In this document: positions 7,410 to 17,890 of the stretch, piece after piece
How positions within the stretch are numbered: the first letter of the stretch is position 1
Layout of the letters: each line of letters opens with the position of its first letter
From: Candidatus Microbacterium phytovorans
Lineage (GTDB): Bacteria; Actinomycetota; Actinomycetes; Actinomycetales; Microbacteriaceae
Length of the DNA: 64,000 bases
NCBI GenBank assembly: GCA_029202445.1
Contig: CP119321.1
Coordinates: 434,001-498,000, forward strand
Direction of reading: 5' to 3'
Translations under genes and position numbers: made by a program
Notes under the pieces: generated by a model
Told to the model about the DNA's origin: nothing
The model's input: the letters and a program-made list of their open reading frames with translations, nothing else
Databases searched by the model: none

Positions 7410-10085
7410 ATGGCCAGGAGCACGAACCCGACCACGAGCCCGCGCACGTCCGCGAAGAGCTCGACGTCGTCGCGCGCCAAGAAGCCCGAGCCGGCTCCGA
7501 AGCGATACGTCGACGACGTCGACCGGCCTCCCGCGCTCGTGCGCGCGTGGCTCGGCCTGGCCCATGGTGTCGGGGGTATGTTCCGTGCGTTCGGGCCCGA
7601 GACGCTCGAGAAGGAGCAGCGTCGCGACGGCTTCCCGTTCTTCCTGGTGCTGCTGGCTGTCGCCGGCGGCGTCAACGAGTGGTTCTTCATCGGCACCGAC
7701 ATCGGCACGAATATCAGCGCCTACACGTTCGGGCTCATCATCGGACGCGCGTCGTTCCTGCTCCCGATCCTTCTCGTGCTCCTGGCGGGGTGGCTGTTCC
7801 GGCATCCCTCCTCCGTGTACGACAACGGACGCATCGGGATCGGCTTCGGCTTGTTCGTTCTCACTCTCTCCGGCTTCTGTCACCTCGCCGGGGGTGCCCC
7901 GCAACCCGCTCAGGGTGTGCTGAAGCTGAGCGCGGCGGGCGGCTTGTTCGGCTGGATGATCGGGCAGCCGCTGAGCTACCTCACTCTCATCCCCGCCTAC
8001 ATCGTCCTCGGACTGCTGGCCGTGCTGAGCGTCCTCATCCTCACTAAGACTCCGCCGAACCGCATCGGAGCGCGCCTGGGCGATCTGTACGCCTGGATGT
8101 TCGGCGCAGAGCGCAGCGAGGCCGGCTCGGATGCCGCGACCGTCGCCTTCGGCAAGGCCGACAAGGACGAGAAGGACGACGACGCGTTGCCGTGGTGGCG
8201 CCGCAACAAGTCGGGCCGAGAAGAGGATGTCGACGGGCACCTGGGTTCGGACGACCTCACGGCGCTGCTGGAGTCGTCGGCCACGGGAGGCTTCGACCAG
8301 GCCGTTCCGGCGGTCGCGCCTCCCGCACCGCCGTCGGAGGCTCCGACGGAGATCATCGATCCGCGCGTCGTGGCCGGTGCGCAGCGCGCCGCACGGGGCG
8401 CGGATCTCGGCATCCGCGAAGACGCGGAAGAGGTCCACGACGACGGTCTGCTTCCTGGACTGTCGGGTCTCGGCGGCGACCACGACGGTCGTCCGCCTGC
8501 TCTTCCCTACCGGCTGCCCTCGGTCGAGGCGCTCGCCGCAGGCACGCCGCACAAGGCGCGCTCGGAAGCCAACGACCAGGTCGTGCGGGCCATCATGGGC
8601 GTGTTCGAGCAGTTCTCCGTCGATGCACGTGTCACCGGCTTCTCCCGTGGGCCGACGGTCACGCAGTACGAGATCGAGCTCGGCCCGGGCGTCAAGGTGG
8701 AGCGCATCACCGCGCTCACCAACAACATCGCCTACGCGGTGGCCTCCAACGAGGTCCGCATCCTCGCGCCCATCCCTGGCAAGAGCGCGATCGGCGTGGA
8801 GATCCCCAACGCCGACCGTGAGATCGTGACCTTGGGCGACGTGCTGCGCTCTCAGGCCGCCGCCGCGCAGACCCACCCCATGACCATCGGCGTGGGCAAG
8901 GACGTCGGCGGCGGGTACGTCGTCGCGAACCTCGCGAAGATGCCGCACCTCCTGGTCGCAGGCTCGACCGGTTCGGGCAAGTCCAGCTTCGTGAACTCGA
9001 TGATCACGAGCCTGCTCATGCGCGCGAAGCCGAGCGACGTCCGCATGGTGCTCATCGACCCCAAGCGGGTCGAGCTGACCTCCTACGCGGGCGTCCCGCA
9101 CCTCATCACGCCCATCATCACCAATCCCAAGAAGGCGGCCGAGGCGCTGCAGTGGGTGGTGAAGGAGATGGACATGCGCTACGACGACCTCGCGTCGTTC
9201 GGCTTCCGTCACATCGACGACTTCAATCGCGCGGTCGTCGCGGGGGAGATCACCCTCCCCGCCGGCAGCGAGCGCGTGCTCAAGCCCTACCCGTACCTTC
9301 TCGTGGTGGTCGACGAGCTCGCCGATCTCATGATGGTGGCACCCCGCGACGTCGAAGACTCGATCGTGCGCATCACCCAGCTCGCGCGGGCCAGCGGCAT
9401 CCACCTCGTCCTGGCGACGCAGCGACCGTCGGTCGACGTCGTGACGGGGCTCATCAAGGCGAACGTGCCTTCGCGCCTCGCCTTCGCCGTCACGAGCGTC
9501 ACCGACTCGCGCGTCATCCTCGACCAGCCGGGCGCAGACCGGTTGATCGGGCAGGGTGACGGGCTCTTCCTTCCGATGGGCGCGTCGAAGGCGGTCCGCG
9601 TGCAGGGGGCGTGGGTCGCCGAGAGCGAGATCGAGAAGGTCGTCGCGCACGTCAAGAAGCAGGCGCAGCCGGAGTACCGCTCCGATGTCCAGGCGGTCGC
9701 GGAGAAGAAAGAGATCGATGCCGACATCGGCGACGATCTCGAGCTGTTGCTGGCTGCGGCGGAGCAGATCATCTCGACCCAGTTCGGCTCGACGTCGATG
9801 CTGCAGCGCAAGCTCCGCGTCGGCTTCGCGAAGGCGGGCCGCCTGATGGACCTCCTCGAGTCTCGCGAGATCGTGGGCCCGTCCGAGGGTTCGAAGGCTC
9901 GTGACGTGCTGGTCACGCCCGAGCAGTTGCCGACCGTACTCGCCCGACTCCGCGGCGTAGATCCGCCCGCCGGGGCCGCCTCCGGTGGATCGTCGGATGC
10001 CGTGGAAGCCCAGTTCGACGGGTACGAGGTCGTGGACGGCGACGCGGGAGATGAGGATGCCTGGGGCCTCACGGGACGCGATTGA
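7410..10085 (+). CDS. ftsK: DNA translocase FtsK/SpoIIIE
   Basis: A septum-anchored ATP-driven DNA pump that clears and aligns chromosome termini at division. The 891 residues comprise a Ser/Lys-rich N-terminus, about four or five membrane helices (roughly residues 70-215), an acidic linker rich in Asp, Glu and Pro, and the motor domain with Walker [10 protein letters not shown] near residue 517, Walker [14 protein letters not shown], and the FtsK signature [10 protein letters not shown]. The C-terminal gamma winged helix (from about residue 775, with [20 protein letters not shown]) should read orienting sequences on DNA. It is followed by pgsA after 39 bases. Confidence 0.96.
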   Translation: MARSTNPTTSPRTSAKSSTSSRAKKPEPAPKRYVDDVDRPPALVRAWLGLAHGVGGMFRAFGPETLEKEQRRDGFPFFLVLLAVAGGVNEWFFIGTDIGTNISAYTFGLIIGRASFLLPILLVLLAGWLFRHPSSVYDNGRIGIGFGLFVLTLSGFCHLAGGAPQPAQGVLKLSAAGGLFGWMIGQPLSYLTLIPAYIVLGLLAVLSVLILTKTPPNRIGARLGDLYAWMFGAERSEAGSDAATVAFGKADKDEKDDDALPWWRRNKSGREEDVDGHLGSDDLTALLESSATGGFDQAVPAVAPPAPPSEAPTEIIDPRVVAGAQRAARGADLGIREDAEEVHDDGLLPGLSGLGGDHDGRPPALPYRLPSVEALAAGTPHKARSEANDQVVRAIMGVFEQFSVDARVTGFSRGPTVTQYEIELGPGVKVERITALTNNIAYAVASNEVRILAPIPGKSAIGVEIPNADREIVTLGDVLRSQAAAAQTHPMTIGVGKDVGGGYVVANLAKMPHLLVAGSTGSGKSSFVNSMITSLLMRAKPSDVRMVLIDPKRVELTSYAGVPHLITPIITNPKKAAEALQWVVKEMDMRYDDLASFGFRHIDDFNRAVVAGEITLPAGSERVLKPYPYLLVVVDELADLMMVAPRDVEDSIVRITQLARASGIHLVLATQRPSVDVVTGLIKANVPSRLAFAVTSVTDSRVILDQPGADRLIGQGDGLFLPMGASKAVRVQGAWVAESEIEKVVAHVKKQAQPEYRSDVQAVAEKKEIDADIGDDLELLLAAAEQIISTQFGSTSMLQRKLRVGFAKAGRLMDLLESREIVGPSEGSKARDVLVTPEQLPTVLARLRGVDPPAGAASGGSSDAVEAQFDGYEVVDGDAGDEDAWGLTGRD

Positions 10086-10111
10086 CCGGTTCGCGGTGGA
10101 ACCGGCTCGGA

Positions 10112-10117
10112 TAGGCT
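10112..10117 (+). promoter_or_regulatory. -10 element of pgsA-cinA
   Basis: TAGGCT lies 7 bases before the pgsA GTG, supporting that start and a leaderless transcript. Confidence 0.55.
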
Positions 10118-10124
10118 CGGCGAC

Positions 10125-10700
10125 GTGACGATCCCTCGGCAGCTCCCCAACGCGATCACGATCGTTCGGATCCTCTGCGCCCCTGTCTTCGTCTGGATGC
10201 TCCTGGCGGACGACGGTGCCGACGGCCCTCTTCGATGGGGCGCGGCGGCGCTGTTCGTCGTCGCGATCGCGACAGACGGCATCGACGGCTACCTCGCGCG
10301 CCGGCACGACATCGTCACCGATCTCGGCAAGCTGCTCGATCCGATCGCCGACAAGGTGCTGACCGGCGCGGCGTTCGTGGGGCTGTCCCTCCTCGGCGAA
10401 CTGGACTGGTGGATCACGATCCTCGTCCTGGTGCGGGAGGTGGGGATCACGGTGCATCGACTCGTCGTCGCGAGCGATCATGTGGTGGCCGCCGCGTGGA
10501 TGGGAAAGCTCAAGACGGTCGCTCAGGCGGTCGCCCTCTCGCTCGCGCTGCTGCCGTTGTGGACGGTGGTCGGCGAGTGGATCCACGTCGTCAACGCGGT
10601 CGCCATGACCGTCGCGGTGGTCCTCACCGTGGCGAGCGGTCTCGACTACGCCCTCACCGAAATCCGCGGCGCGCGCTCGACACGGAGGAAGAGCGCATGA
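10125..10700 (+). CDS. pgsA: CDP-diacylglycerol-glycerol-3-phosphate 3-phosphatidyltransferase
   Basis: Makes phosphatidylglycerol phosphate, the precursor of phosphatidylglycerol and cardiolipin, in the cytoplasmic membrane. The 191-residue protein has several membrane helices and a complete CDP-alcohol phosphotransferase signature, DGIDGYLARRHDIVTDLGKL then DPIAD, with the four aspartates in the expected spacing. The N-terminal PNAITIVRILCAPVFVWM is typical of PgsA. Its stop overlaps cinA (ATGA), the usual actinobacterial arrangement. Confidence 0.95.
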   Translation: MTIPRQLPNAITIVRILCAPVFVWMLLADDGADGPLRWGAAALFVVAIATDGIDGYLARRHDIVTDLGKLLDPIADKVLTGAAFVGLSLLGELDWWITILVLVREVGITVHRLVVASDHVVAAAWMGKLKTVAQAVALSLALLPLWTVVGEWIHVVNAVAMTVAVVLTVASGLDYALTEIRGARSTRRKSA

Positions 10701-11257
10701 CGACACGTCGTGAAGCCCGGGCCGCACGTCAGGCGGGGGAGGTGGACGATGTCGAAGCGACGCTCGTGTCGCATGGACGCCCCTCGGATGCCGAACGCCT
10801 CGTCAACCGGCTCAAGGAGCTCGGCTGGACCCTCGGGGTCGCGGAGTCTCTGACGGGCGGAGCCGTGGCGGCATCCGTCGTCTCGGTCCCGGGTGCGTCT
10901 GCCGTGCTGCGCGGCGGCATCGTCGCCTACGCGACCGACATCAAGCAGACCGTCCTAGGGGTCGATGCGACGCTCCTCGCCGCCCACGGACCCGTGCATC
11001 CGCGCGTCGCGCGCCAAATGGCTGAGGGCGCCCGCCGCGTACTCGGACGTGGAGACGACGCGGCCGACGTGGGCATCGCGACGACGGGCATCGCGGGGCC
11101 GGTGTCACCCGACGGGCAGCCGGTGGGCACCGTGCACCTGGCGGTCTCGACCCCGCTCGGTTCGCGCGTGGAATCGCTGGTGTTGACCGGCGATCGGCAG
11201 GAGATCCGCGCGGAGGCGGCGGCACTCGCCCTGCGTCTCGCGTTCGACGCACTCTGA
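10697..11257 (+). CDS. cinA: CinA-family protein, amidohydrolase domain only
   Basis: A 186-residue protein matching the C-terminal half of CinA, which in other bacteria deamidates nicotinamide mononucleotide (PncC activity). Conserved elements are LGVAESLTGGAVAA, PGASAVLRGGIVAYAT, ARQMAEGARR and GIATTGIAGP. The N-terminal MoeA-like domain of full-length CinA is absent, as is common in actinobacteria. A charged stretch of about 35 residues precedes the domain. ATG 10697 overlaps the pgsA stop; larger upstream extensions are shadow frame of pgsA. Confidence 0.92.
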   Translation: MTTRREARAARQAGEVDDVEATLVSHGRPSDAERLVNRLKELGWTLGVAESLTGGAVAASVVSVPGASAVLRGGIVAYATDIKQTVLGVDATLLAAHGPVHPRVARQMAEGARRVLGRGDDAADVGIATTGIAGPVSPDGQPVGTVHLAVSTPLGSRVESLVLTGDRQEIRAEAAALALRLAFDAL

Positions 11258-11276
11258 CACCGGGAATAGCCGGTGT
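11257..11276 (+). terminator. Terminator after cinA
   Basis: ACACCGG and CCGGTGT form a 7-bp stem around a 6-base loop, followed by TTTCT. It starts on the last base of the cinA stop codon and separates the pgsA-cinA unit from clgR. Confidence 0.7.
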
Positions 11277-11402
11277 TTCTCCTCCGTTACATCTGAGCGA
11301 TTCCCACCCTTTCTCCAGCACTACGGGGCTAGGGTGACAGCCAAGTGCTGTACCGTGGTCCATCCGCGACCGCGGAATCATCGTCACAGAAGGGGGCCTG
11401 AC

Positions 11403-11723
11403 ATGATCCTGGTTCGTCAAGAGATCGGTGACGTCCTTCGTGACATGCGCCTGCAGAAGGGCAAGACGCTCCGGCAGGTCGCGGGACGCGCCAGTGTGGC
11501 GCTGGGCTACCTCAGCGAGGTAGAGCGCGGTCAGAAGGAAGCCTCCAGCGAGATCCTGGCCGCCGTGGCCGACGCGCTCGATGTGCCCATCTCGACCATC
11601 ATGCGCGAGGTGGGCGACCGCATCTCCGTCCTCGAGGGGTTGCAGACCTTCCCCGATGTCGTCCCCGACGACCTCGCGTCGCTCGACGAGGACTTCGCGC
11701 AGCCCGAGCTGTCCCTGCGCTGA
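11403..11723 (+). CDS. clgR: XRE-family regulator ClgR
   Basis: A 106-residue helix-turn-helix regulator almost certainly orthologous to ClgR, which in actinobacteria activates clp protease genes and other protein-quality and DNA-repair functions. The HTH is TLRQVAGRASVALGYLSEVERG, followed by the hallmark QKEASSEILAAVADALDVPIS. ClgR proteins are themselves Clp substrates, usually through a C-terminal tail; here the tail ends AQPELSLR. ATG 11403 is preceded by AGAAGGGGG, a clear ribosome site. A TACCGT at 11351-11356 may be its -10, leaving a leader of about 40 bases. Confidence 0.92.
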   Translation: MILVRQEIGDVLRDMRLQKGKTLRQVAGRASVALGYLSEVERGQKEASSEILAAVADALDVPISTIMREVGDRISVLEGLQTFPDVVPDDLASLDEDFAQPELSLR

Positions 11724-11742
11724 GCGCGGTTTCGTTCCGTTC

Positions 11743-11964
11743 ATGCGTTTGAGTGAGTTCACGCGCGCCGTGACGGCGGAGTTCGGTACGCAGGGCGATG
11801 CGCTCGTCTCGGATCTGGCGCTGAGCGCGCTGTCGTATCGCACCGCGTCGCAGGCCCTGACCGACGGGGTCGATACGCGCGAGGTGTGGCTGGCGCTGTG
11901 TGCTGAGGCCGATGTCCCGATGGCGCGGCGTCACGGCGTCGGTCGCGTCGAATCTCGTCGGTGA
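11743..11964 (+). CDS. DUF3046 family protein
   Basis: A 73-residue protein beginning MRLSEFTRAVTAEFG and containing SYRTASQALTDGVDTREVW. DUF3046 proteins are small actinobacterial proteins of unknown function, nearly always encoded just upstream of recA, as here. It follows clgR after 19 bases and is probably in the same transcript. No catalytic residue or membrane segment is visible. Confidence 0.85.
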   Translation: MRLSEFTRAVTAEFGTQGDALVSDLALSALSYRTASQALTDGVDTREVWLALCAEADVPMARRHGVGRVESRR

Positions 11965-11980
11965 CTTTCCGCGTGTCGCA

Positions 11981-11996
11981 TCGAACAGGTGTTCGA
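11981..11996 (+). promoter_or_regulatory. SOS (LexA) box of recA
   Basis: TCGAACAGGTGTTCGA is a perfect match to the actinobacterial LexA operator TCGAAC-N4-GTTCGA. It starts 17 bases after the DUF3046 stop and immediately precedes a possible -10 TAGTGT at 12004-12009, so bound LexA would block the recA promoter. Confidence 0.93.
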
Positions 11997-12192
11997 TAGA
12001 GCGTAGTGTCCTCCACAAGAGGTATCGCAGAGAAGTCGTCCCCCGTGAGCCGGAGACGCCCGACAGATGTCGGAACCCCGGCGTAGCGTCGACGGCGTCA
12101 TCGAGACACCTCCGCCTTGTCGCAGCGTCCCTCCACCGGTGGGAGCGCGACAGCCTACAGGCGACGGAAACGCGAGCACGAAGGAGCACGTC

Positions 12193-13242
12193 ATGCCATC
12201 ACCCGCAGACCGCGAGAAGGCCCTGGAGTCGGCCCTCGCCCAGATCGACCGCCAATTCGGAAAGGGCTCGGTCATGCGGCTGGGCAGTGACGAGCGTGCA
12301 CCGGTGGAGGTCATCCCCACCGGTTCCATCGCGCTCGATGTCGCTCTCGGCGTCGGCGGATTGCCGCGTGGTCGAATCATCGAGATCTACGGACCCGAAT
12401 CATCCGGCAAGACCACTCTGACGCTGCACGCGATCGCCAACGTCCAGCGTGCGGGCGGCATCGCCGCGTTCATCGACGCGGAGCACGCGCTCGACCCCGA
12501 CTATGCACAGAAGCTCGGGGTCGACATCGACCAGCTGCTGGTATCCCAGCCCGATACGGGTGAGCAGGCGCTCGAGATCGCCGACATGCTCGTGCGGTCG
12601 GGGGCAATCGACCTCGTCGTCATCGACTCGGTGGCCGCGCTCGTGCCGAAGGCGGAGATCGAGGGCGAGATGGGAGATTCGCACGTCGGTCTGCAGGCTC
12701 GCCTGATGTCGCAAGCACTTCGCAAGCTCACCGGTGGTCTCAACCAGACCAACACCACGATGATCTTCATCAACCAGCTGCGCGAGAAGATCGGTGTGTT
12801 CTTCGGATCGCCGGAGACGACCGCGGGAGGAAAGGCGCTGAAGTTCTACGCGTCGGTTCGTCTCGATATCCGTCGCATCGAGACGCTGAAGGACGGCACC
12901 GACGCAGTCGGCAACCGTACGCGCGTCAAGGTCGTCAAGAACAAGATGGCTCCGCCCTTCAAGCAGGCAGAGTTCGACATCCTGTACGGGGTCGGCATCT
13001 CCCGCGAGGGAAGTCTCATCGACTTCGGCGTCGAGCACACGATCGTCAAGAAGTCGGGTGCGTGGTACACGTACGACGGTGAGCAACTCGGGCAGGGCAA
13101 GGAGAACGCTCGCAACTTCTTGATCAAGAACGTCGATGTGGCGGCCGAGATCGAGACGAAGATCAAGCAGAAGCTCGGCATCGGTCAGCCCAAGACGGCG
13201 GCGCCCGCAGCCGACGAGCTGGCCGCGCGCCGACCCGCGTGA
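12193..13242 (+). CDS. recA: Recombinase RecA
   Basis: The strand-exchange ATPase that also triggers LexA self-cleavage. At 349 residues it has Walker [10 protein letters not shown], the catalytic glutamate region in [10 protein letters not shown], the L1/L2 DNA loops ([21 protein letters not shown] and [13 protein letters not shown]...[11 protein letters not shown]) and a normal C-terminal domain; no intein is present. ATG 12193 follows an AAGGAG site. The roughly 180-base leader downstream of the SOS box contains an in-frame open stretch from 12067 that is not conserved RecA sequence. recX follows after 24 bases. Confidence 0.98.
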   Translation: MPSPADREKALESALAQIDRQFGKGSVMRLGSDERAPVEVIPTGSIALDVALGVGGLPRGRIIEIYGPESSGKTTLTLHAIANVQRAGGIAAFIDAEHALDPDYAQKLGVDIDQLLVSQPDTGEQALEIADMLVRSGAIDLVVIDSVAALVPKAEIEGEMGDSHVGLQARLMSQALRKLTGGLNQTNTTMIFINQLREKIGVFFGSPETTAGGKALKFYASVRLDIRRIETLKDGTDAVGNRTRVKVVKNKMAPPFKQAEFDILYGVGISREGSLIDFGVEHTIVKKSGAWYTYDGEQLGQGKENARNFLIKNVDVAAEIETKIKQKLGIGQPKTAAPAADELAARRPA

Positions 13243-13266
13243 GCCGGACGAGCGCTCGGTTCATTC

Positions 13267-13971
13267 ATGTTGACGGGGGACTCGCACGGGGGTGGGCCGG
13301 ACCGGGGGGACCGGCTCGCCCCCGTCATCCCGCTCTTCGGGGCGGGTGAGCGGGCGAATGCGGCCGAGCCGTCTGCTTCACCGCATGCGCGTGCAGGCGA
13401 CTGGCATCGCAGTTGGATCGTCGACCACACAGAGGCCGAGACCTCGGCGGGGGACGTCCCGTTACTGGAGAGCGATCGGGCCGACGTCAGAAGGCACGCC
13501 GAGACGGCCTTACTGACGAAGCTGCGAGGGCGCTCGTTGTCCGAACGCGAGGCGAGAGGCGTGCTGGCGCAGCACGAACTCGACCCGCAGGAGATCGACG
13601 CGATCGTGGCGGCGTTTCTCGGGCACGGCTACCTCGATGACATGCGTCTGGCCGAGCAGCTGGTGCACGTGGCGACAGATCGTAAGGCGCAAGGCCGGCA
13701 CTCGGTCGCACAGACGCTCGCGGCGCGGGGTCTCGGTCGAGAGGTGATTGATGCCGTTCTGGCGGAGCTTCCCGACGACGATGCCGAGCGTGCGTTGGCG
13801 TTTGCGCGGCAGAAGGCCCGCAATCTCGTCTCGCTCGATCGGGACACGGCGATGCGGCGTCTGCACGGTCAGTTGGCGCGCCGCGGGTTCGCGGGGAGTC
13901 TCGCGATGTCGGCGGCGCGACAGGCGCTCGACGAAGCGGGCGGCCCATCGTCGGGTGTCCGATTCCGCTGA
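13267..13971 (+). CDS. recX: Regulatory protein RecX
   Basis: A RecA-binding modulator, usually an inhibitor of filament growth. The 234-residue protein has an unusually long, low-complexity N-terminal region (about 75 residues, Gly/Pro/Ala rich) before the three-helix repeats typical of RecX: LLTKLRGRSLSEREARGVL, FLGHGYLDDMRLAEQLV and a third repeat ending RRLHGQLARRGF. The position directly after recA supports the call. The start is uncertain: a GTG or ATG further in would remove most of the disordered region. Confidence 0.85.
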   Translation: MLTGDSHGGGPDRGDRLAPVIPLFGAGERANAAEPSASPHARAGDWHRSWIVDHTEAETSAGDVPLLESDRADVRRHAETALLTKLRGRSLSEREARGVLAQHELDPQEIDAIVAAFLGHGYLDDMRLAEQLVHVATDRKAQGRHSVAQTLAARGLGREVIDAVLAELPDDDAERALAFARQKARNLVSLDRDTAMRRLHGQLARRGFAGSLAMSAARQALDEAGGPSSGVRFR

Positions 13972-14028
13972 CGCGCAACGATGAGTGCGCCGCTCGGTCG
14001 GTCGGAGAGGTGAGGGGAGGGTGGCTCG

Positions 14029-14034
14029 TACAAT
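14029..14034 (+). promoter_or_regulatory. -10 element of miaB-miaA
   Basis: TACAAT, 10 bases before the ATG at 14045; an upstream in-frame ATG at 14033 overlaps the hexamer itself and is therefore excluded. Confidence 0.55.
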
Positions 14035-14044
14035 GGAGCCCATC

Positions 14045-15595
14045 ATGACTTCCCCGTCCTCCGCCCCGACGATCATCGAAAGCTCGCCGGCGTCTATCGC
14101 CGCCGACGGTACGGCGCGCACCTATGAGGTGCGCACCTTCGGCTGTCAGATGAACGTGCACGACTCCGAGCGGCTTTCCGGCTCCCTGGAGAGCGCAGGC
14201 TACGTCCGCGCGGAGGCCGGCAGCGAGGCCGACGTCGTCGTGATCAACACGTGCGCGGTCCGCGACAATGCCGCCGGCAAGCTGTACGGCACGCTCGGGC
14301 ACCTCAAGAGCCGCAAAGACCGACACGAAGGCATGCAGATCGCTGTCGGCGGGTGCCTTGCCCAGATGGACAAAGACGCGGTGCTCCAGAAGGCGCCGTG
14401 GGTGGATGTCGTCTTCGGTACCCACAACATGGGGTCTCTGCCGGGGATGCTCGAGCGCGCGCGACACAACGGTGATGCGGAACTGGAGATCCTCGAGGCG
14501 CTGGAGGTCTTCCCGTCTACGCTGCCGACCAAGCGCGATGCCGTCCACAGCGGCTGGGTCTCGATCTCGGTCGGCTGCAACAACACCTGCACCTTCTGCA
14601 TCGTCCCGAGCCTCCGCGGCAAGGAGAAGGACCGCCGTCCCGGCGACATCCTCAGCGAGATCAAGCTGCTCGTCGACGACGGCGCGATCGAAGTCACGCT
14701 CCTCGGACAGAACGTCAACAGCTACGGCGTGGAGTTCGGCGATCGCCAGGCCTTCGGCAAGCTCCTCCGCGCCGCGGGCGAGATTCCCGGGCTCGAGCGC
14801 ATCCGGTTCACCAGTCCACACCCCGCCGCCTTCACCGATGACGTCATCGACGCGATGGCCGACACCCCGGCGGTGATGCCGCAGCTGCACATGCCGCTCC
14901 AATCCGGGTCCGACCGCATCCTCAAGGCCATGCGCCGCTCGTACCGCAGCGAGCGGTTCCTCGGCATCCTCGATCGCGTGCGTGCCCGCATGCCGCACGC
15001 GGCGATCACCACCGACATCATCGTCGGCTTCCCGGGAGAGACCGAGGAGGACTTCCAGGAGACTCTCCGGGTCGTCGAGGAGTCGCGCTTCGCGAGCGCG
15101 TTCACCTTCCAGTACTCGATCCGCGAAGGCACCCCCGCAGCCACCATGCCCGACCAGGTGCCGAAGGCCGTCGTCCAAGACCGGTACGAGCGCCTCGTCG
15201 CCCTGCAGGAGCGCATCTCGCTCGAGGAGAACCAGCGTCAGCTGGGGCGCGAACTGCAGGTGCTCGTCTCCGCCGGCGAGGGCAAGAAGGATGCCGAGAC
15301 CCACCGGCTCACCGGACGCGCCGAGGACAACCGCCTCGTCCACTTCGAGCTGCCGGCCGGATCGGCCGTGCCCCGTCCGGGCGATGTCGTCACCGTCACC
15401 GTGACGCACGCCGCCCCCTTCCACCTCCTCGCCGACAGCACCGACGGCGGATCGCTGCGCATCCGACGCACTCGCGCAGGGGACGCATGGGATCGGGCGC
15501 AGGCAGAGTCGTGCGGCGTCCCCGCGTCCGCTGTCGACGGGGCACCGCGCGCCGTGTCGTTGGGGCTGCCGGCGCTGCGTCCCGCAGGGGCGTGA
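14045..15595 (+). CDS. miaB: tRNA-2-methylthio-N6-dimethylallyladenosine synthase MiaB
   Basis: A radical-SAM methylthiotransferase that adds the 2-methylthio group to i6A37 of tRNAs reading UNN codons. In order: the N-terminal UPF0004 domain with [11 protein letters not shown] and the other cluster cysteines ([15 protein letters not shown]), the radical-SAM cluster CNNTCTFC, and a C-terminal TRAM-like domain ending near [12 protein letters not shown]. The frame continues about 50 residues past the TRAM domain. Its stop overlaps miaA as GTGA, coupling the two successive enzymes of one tRNA modification. Confidence 0.95.
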   Translation: MTSPSSAPTIIESSPASIAADGTARTYEVRTFGCQMNVHDSERLSGSLESAGYVRAEAGSEADVVVINTCAVRDNAAGKLYGTLGHLKSRKDRHEGMQIAVGGCLAQMDKDAVLQKAPWVDVVFGTHNMGSLPGMLERARHNGDAELEILEALEVFPSTLPTKRDAVHSGWVSISVGCNNTCTFCIVPSLRGKEKDRRPGDILSEIKLLVDDGAIEVTLLGQNVNSYGVEFGDRQAFGKLLRAAGEIPGLERIRFTSPHPAAFTDDVIDAMADTPAVMPQLHMPLQSGSDRILKAMRRSYRSERFLGILDRVRARMPHAAITTDIIVGFPGETEEDFQETLRVVEESRFASAFTFQYSIREGTPAATMPDQVPKAVVQDRYERLVALQERISLEENQRQLGRELQVLVSAGEGKKDAETHRLTGRAEDNRLVHFELPAGSAVPRPGDVVTVTVTHAAPFHLLADSTDGGSLRIRRTRAGDAWDRAQAESCGVPASAVDGAPRAVSLGLPALRPAGA

Positions 15596-16551
15596 CCACG
15601 CCAGGGCCATCCGTTCGGGCAGCCGGCGAATCGACCCGCCTGCCACGCCTGTGGACGGTGGTGGGCGCTACCGGAACCGGCAAGACCGAGCTGTCGCTGC
15701 GGCTCGGCGAAGAACTGGCCTCGCGGGGCCGCCCCGCCGAGATCGTCAACGCGGATGCCATGCAGTTCTACCGCGGCATGGACATCGGCACCGCCAAGCT
15801 GCCGCCCGCGCAGCGGCGCGGCATCCCGCATCACCTCTTCGACGTCCTCGAGGTGACCGACGAAGCAGCAGTCGCGTGGTACCAGGGCCAGGCACGGGGC
15901 GCCATCGAAGCCATCTTCTCCCGCGGCTCGGACGCCATCCTCGTCGGCGGGTCGGGCCTGTACGTGTCCAGCGTCGTCTACGACTTCCGATTCCCGCCAC
16001 ACGACGACGCGCTCCGCGCGCGGTTGGAGGAAGACCTCGCCCGCGAAGGGACGCAGGCCCTGCACGCCCGACTGCGCGCGCTCGACCCCGACACGGCCGA
16101 CCGCGTCGATCCGCGCAACGGGCGTCGCATCGTGCGCGCACTGGAAGTCCTCGCTCAGGGTGAGCCCACGCACGGCGCGGCCCTCCCCGATACGCCGGTG
16201 CTGTGGCATCCGCGCACGACGCTGCTCGGCGTCCATCTCGACCGCGCAGAGCTCGTGGCCCGCCTCGACCGCCGCGTGGAGCAGATGTGGGCGAGCGGGC
16301 TCCTCGACGAAGTTCGCCACCTGCAGGGGCTCGGGCTCGCCGACGGACCCACTGCCTCCCGTGCCATCGGGTACGCGCAGGCCGCGGACCAGCTCGATGG
16401 ACGGCTGACGGAGGCGGAAGCGATCGCCGCCACGCAGTCGCTCACCCGCCGCTATGCCCGTCGGCAGGTGTCCTGGTTCCGTCGGTACCCGGAGATCGCC
16501 TGGTATCCGCCCGACACGGACCCCGGTGCGCTGGCAGACTCGACGGCATGA
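15592..16551 (+). CDS. miaA: tRNA dimethylallyltransferase MiaA
   Basis: Transfers the dimethylallyl group to A37 of tRNA, the substrate later used by MiaB. The 319-residue protein has the P-loop [35 protein letters not shown] and the C-terminal [11 protein letters not shown]. The GTG at 15592 overlaps the miaB stop; the reading frame further upstream is shadow of miaB. The next gene, a GNAT, overlaps by ATGA. Confidence 0.95.
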   Translation: MTTPGPSVRAAGESTRLPRLWTVVGATGTGKTELSLRLGEELASRGRPAEIVNADAMQFYRGMDIGTAKLPPAQRRGIPHHLFDVLEVTDEAAVAWYQGQARGAIEAIFSRGSDAILVGGSGLYVSSVVYDFRFPPHDDALRARLEEDLAREGTQALHARLRALDPDTADRVDPRNGRRIVRALEVLAQGEPTHGAALPDTPVLWHPRTTLLGVHLDRAELVARLDRRVEQMWASGLLDEVRHLQGLGLADGPTASRAIGYAQAADQLDGRLTEAEAIAATQSLTRRYARRQVSWFRRYPEIAWYPPDTDPGALADSTA

Positions 16552-16970
16552 CCCTCGACATCCGCGCTTTCGAACTCGCCGACACGGAACCCGTCATCTC
16601 GCTGTGGCAGGAGACAGGGCTCACCCGCCCGTGGAACAATCCGCACCAGGACATCGCACGCAAGCTCCGCGTCCAGCCGGAGCTGTTCCTCGTTGCCGTC
16701 GACGGCTCTGAGATCGTCGGCTCGGTGATGGCGGGCTATGACGGCCACCGCGGATGGCTCTACTATCTCGCCAGCAGTCCCGATCGCCGGGGCGAAGGCA
16801 TCGGCCGCCGTCTCGTGGAGCGCGCGGAGGAACTCCTGATCGACCTGGGGTGCCCGAAGGTGCAATTGATGGTGCGCACCGAGAATGTCGAGGTGCACGA
16901 CTTCTACTCCTCGCTCGGTTTCGAGCCCTTCGAGGTGTGGACGACCGGGAAGCGACTCATCGCGGACTGA
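16548..16970 (+). CDS. GNAT acetyltransferase, YpeA-like
   Basis: A 140-residue acetyltransferase with the acetyl-CoA loop [15 protein letters not shown], ahead of [22 protein letters not shown]. Sequence and length resemble YpeA of enterics, whose substrate is not settled. It overlaps the end of miaA and so is translated with the tRNA-modification genes, but nothing shows it acts on tRNA. Confidence 0.88.
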   Translation: MTLDIRAFELADTEPVISLWQETGLTRPWNNPHQDIARKLRVQPELFLVAVDGSEIVGSVMAGYDGHRGWLYYLASSPDRRGEGIGRRLVERAEELLIDLGCPKVQLMVRTENVEVHDFYSSLGFEPFEVWTTGKRLIAD

Positions 16971-16990
16971 TGCCCCGCATCCGGCCCGCC

Positions 16991-16996
16991 TAGACT
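16991..16996 (+). promoter_or_regulatory. -10 element of dapF
   Basis: TAGACT lies 6 bases before the dapF GTG, fixing the start and implying a leaderless mRNA. Confidence 0.6.
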
Positions 16997-17002
16997 TGAC
17001 GG

Positions 17003-17878
17003 GTGTCCACTGCGCTCACCGTCCCGTTCACCAAGGGCCACGGCACCGGCAACGACTTCGTGATCGTCCCGGATGTCGACGGCGTGCTGTCGCTGAGCGA
17101 TGGGCAGGTTGCGGCGCTGTGCGACCGCCGGTTCGGCATCGGCGGCGACGGCATCCTGCGGGTCGTGCGCTCCCGAGACCTCCCGGAAGGTGCCGCCACC
17201 CCCGACGCGGAGTGGTTCATGGACTACCGGAACGCCGATGGGTCCGCTGCCGAAATGTGCGGCAACGGCATCCGCGTATTTGCGCGCTACCTCGTCGACA
17301 GTGGACTCGTCGACCTCCCCGACGGTGCGACGCTCCTCGTGGGCACGCGCGCCGGAACGAAGACGCTGACGCGGAGTGAGGACGGCTTCGAAGTCGACCT
17401 CGGCCGGTGGCGCGGCGAGGCAGACGAGGTCACCGTGCGGGCTCGAGGGCTCGACATCCCGCGCCCGGGCCAGGCGATCGATGTCGGCAACCCTCACGTC
17501 GTGGTGGCTCTCTCGAGCGCGGACGAGCTCGAGGGGCTCGACCTCACCGTGCAGCCGCGGCTCACACCGGAGCCGCCCGCAGGGGCGAACATCGAGTTCG
17601 TCGTCCCTGCCGATCCCCTCGTCGACGACGGCGTCGGTGCGGTGACGATGCGCGTCTTCGAACGTGGTGTGGGTGAGACGCTGTCCTGCGGCACGGGAGT
17701 CGCCGCGACGGCGCTCGCGGTGCGGCTGTGGGCGGGTGAGCGAGCCCCGGAACGCTGGCGCGTCGACGTTCCCGGAGGCCGCCTGGGTGTGCGCATCACC
17801 CACCACGAAGACGGCGAGCACGTGCTCCTGTCCGGCCCGGCTGTCCTCGTCTACTCGGGACAGGTCACCCTCGCCTGA
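17003..17878 (+). CDS. dapF: Diaminopimelate epimerase
   Basis: Interconverts LL- and meso-diaminopimelate, the penultimate lysine-pathway step. The 291-residue protein has two mirrored halves, each with a catalytic cysteine: [15 protein letters not shown] and [16 protein letters not shown]. The N-terminal [12 protein letters not shown] is diagnostic. GTG 17003 follows a close -10 hexamer. It belongs to the same pathway as dapA 13 kb upstream but is transcribed alone. Confidence 0.95.
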   Translation: MSTALTVPFTKGHGTGNDFVIVPDVDGVLSLSDGQVAALCDRRFGIGGDGILRVVRSRDLPEGAATPDAEWFMDYRNADGSAAEMCGNGIRVFARYLVDSGLVDLPDGATLLVGTRAGTKTLTRSEDGFEVDLGRWRGEADEVTVRARGLDIPRPGQAIDVGNPHVVVALSSADELEGLDLTVQPRLTPEPPAGANIEFVVPADPLVDDGVGAVTMRVFERGVGETLSCGTGVAATALAVRLWAGERAPERWRVDVPGGRLGVRITHHEDGEHVLLSGPAVLVYSGQVTLA

Positions 17879-17890
17879 GCGCGAGGCTCC

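Noticed and set aside
7371..10727. An 1,118-codon open frame antisense to ftsK and pgsA
   Set aside because: Same reason: a third-position GC effect, full of Asp/Arg/Val low-complexity sequence.
12067..12192. An N-terminal extension of RecA from ATG 12067
   Set aside because: The 42 extra residues are not RecA sequence; ATG 12193 has an AAGGAG site.
13487..15646. A 719-codon frame antisense to recX and miaB
   Set aside because: Shadow of miaB; no motif and no promoter or ribosome site.
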